Source: Salegentibacter sp. R32 (GTDB lineage: Bacteria; Bacteroidota; Bacteroidia; Flavobacteriales; Flavobacteriaceae). Taken from it: DNA of 64,000 nucleotides. The position numbers and the translations under genes were made by a program. Below are positions 62,994 to 64,000 of this stretch, piece after piece (within the stretch, counting starts at the first letter, position 1; the number at the start of each line of letters is the position of its first letter). The stretch spans positions 1 through 64,000 of the forward strand of contig NZ_RXOM01000044.1 in NCBI RefSeq assembly GCF_008692195.1. The letters are read 5' to 3'. Below the pieces are notes generated by a model. It made no database searches and was not told the origin of the DNA. It saw nothing but the letters and a program-made list of their open reading frames with translations.

Positions 62994-64000
62994 TTGAGAA
63001 AAAATAATTTCTTCAATTTTAATTTTTCTTTCTTTGCACTCACGTTCTTTTTAGCAACGATGGGTGCTTTTTCTCAAGAAGAAGAAAATGAAACTGAGCA
63101 AGACTCAACCAAAACCGGTTATAGGTTAGGGCAAATACAGTTGCAAAATCCCAATAGTATTATAGGGAAATATACGTACGACCCTGTTTTAGACCGCTAT
63201 TTATATACAGAAAAGATTGGCGATGTAGATGTTTCTTATCCTATCGTGCTCACCCGAGAAGAATACCGACAGCTCATTTTAGAAGAGCAAATGAAGGAAT
63301 ACTTTAAACAGAAATCTGATGCGGTTTCTGGAAGGGACGAAGATTCAGAAGAATTTCAAAAGAATCTTTTACCAATTTTTTATGTAGATAATGAGTTTTT
63401 CGAATCTATTTTCGGTGGAACTGAAATTGAAGTCATTCCACAAGGTTCGGTAGAAGTTGATTTAGGGGTTTTGTATTCCAAACAAGATAACCCTTCACTT
63501 TCCCCAAGGAACAGAAGTAGCATGACCTTTGATTTTGAACAGCGAATTAGTTTAAGCTTATTGGGAAAAGTAGGGGAGCGTTTACAAGTAAATGCCAATT
63601 ATGATACTGAATCTACTTTCGATTTTCAGAATCAGATTAAGTTAGAATATACGCCTGATGAAGATGATATTGTAAGAAAAATTGAAGTAGGTAACGTAAG
63701 TATGCCTATCAATAATTCACTTATTCAGGGTTCGCAGAGTTTATTCGGGGTAAAAACACAACTTCAGTTTGGTAGAACGACCATAACCGGAGTTTTTTCT
63801 GAACAAAATTCAGAACGACAAACCACCCAAGTACAAGGAGGTGGAGCTGTACAGGAATTTGAAAAATTCATCTTAGATTATGATGAAAACAAACATTTCT
63901 TCTTGTCTCATTACTTCAGGGATCATTATAACGATGCTTTAGAGAATTATCCATTTAGAAATAGTAACGTTCAGGTTACCAGAATCCAAATTTGGGTAAC
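62994..64000 (+). CDS. sprA: Type IX secretion translocon protein SprA (Sov), 5' part only
   Basis: Large outer-membrane barrel forming the type IX secretion channel; about 2400 residues in Flavobacterium. Only about 335 residues are in the window. The likely start is a TTG at 62994, 4 nt after ruvA, giving a signal peptide (NFSFFALTFFLATMGAFSQ). Then come GYRLGQIQLQNPNSIIGKY, YPIVLTREEYRQLI, and FDFEQRISLSLLGKVGERL and LQVNANYDTESTFDFQNQIK, which match the SprA N-terminal region. No stop occurs before the window end. The gene order ruvA-sprA is that of other Flavobacteriaceae. Confidence 0.92.
   Translation, partial: MRKNNFFNFNFSFFALTFFLATMGAFSQEEENETEQDSTKTGYRLGQIQLQNPNSIIGKYTYDPVLDRYLYTEKIGDVDVSYPIVLTREEYRQLILEEQMKEYFKQKSDAVSGRDEDSEEFQKNLLPIFYVDNEFFESIFGGTEIEVIPQGSVEVDLGVLYSKQDNPSLSPRNRSSMTFDFEQRISLSLLGKVGERLQVNANYDTESTFDFQNQIKLEYTPDEDDIVRKIEVGNVSMPINNSLIQGSQSLFGVKTQLQFGRTTITGVFSEQNSERQTTQVQGGGAVQEFEKFILDYDENKHFFLSHYFRDHYNDALENYPFRNSNVQVTRIQIWV

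Overview
The window is a stretch of chromosome from a member of the Bacteroidota, most likely family Flavobacteriaceae. The evidence is an AT-rich sequence, -7 promoter boxes of the TAnnTTTG type instead of E. coli-type -10 boxes, few Shine-Dalgarno sequences, a suf operon that includes a DUF2480 gene, an alternative complex III (act) operon feeding an aa3-type oxidase, an ExbB-ExbD-ExbD cluster, and the start of sprA, the type IX secretion translocon. The genus cannot be fixed from sequence alone. Almost all genes are core genes. No prophage, CRISPR array or intact insertion sequence was seen.

Layout. 0.2-4.2 kb: alpha/beta hydrolase, aspartate kinase facing a small orphan ACT-domain protein, and thiL. 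4.5-12.6 kb: one long suf operon (sufA-B-C-D-S-E-T plus DUF2480) with three envelope-protein genes interleaved (two lipoproteins, one outer-membrane barrel). 12.7-13.6 kb: DUF3078 protein, then a palindromic-repeat gap. 14-20.6 kb (minus strand): tetR-tolC-adaptor-RND efflux operon with a clear palindromic operator over its promoter. 20.7-26 kb: polyprenyl synthase, the 2-oxoglutarate dehydrogenase E1 and E2 genes, and a retropepsin-like protease. 26.5-31 kb: tatD-ansA, tRNA-Ser(GGA), and the ExbB/ExbD energising complex. 31-36.8 kb: barrel protein, PAP2-like membrane protein, rpoN, pseudouridine synthase, a gap with repeats and a decayed IS200-type transposase, and small genes. 36.9-39.2 kb: AsmA-like protein and tandem UspA. 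39.3-43.9 kb: rimP-nusA-infB behind a terminator-like leader hairpin. 44-56.6 kb: SPOR protein, then actABCDEF-coxBA. 56.7-64 kb: ruvB, P450, queG, malic enzyme, ruvA, and the 5' part of sprA, which runs off the window.

How it fits together. The act-cox block is a complete quinol-to-oxygen branch of aerobic respiration. The 2-oxoglutarate dehydrogenase and malic enzyme genes supply central carbon flux. The suf operon supplies Fe-S clusters, needed among others by ActB and QueG. ExbB/ExbD and SprA serve the outer membrane.

No wholly new system was found. The most useful unlisted signals are the decayed Y1 transposase (about 35086-35337), the leader hairpin before rimP (39374-39400), the TetR-type operator (20607-20634), the palindromic repeat family in the two largest gaps, and unusual domain additions in the alternative complex III proteins.
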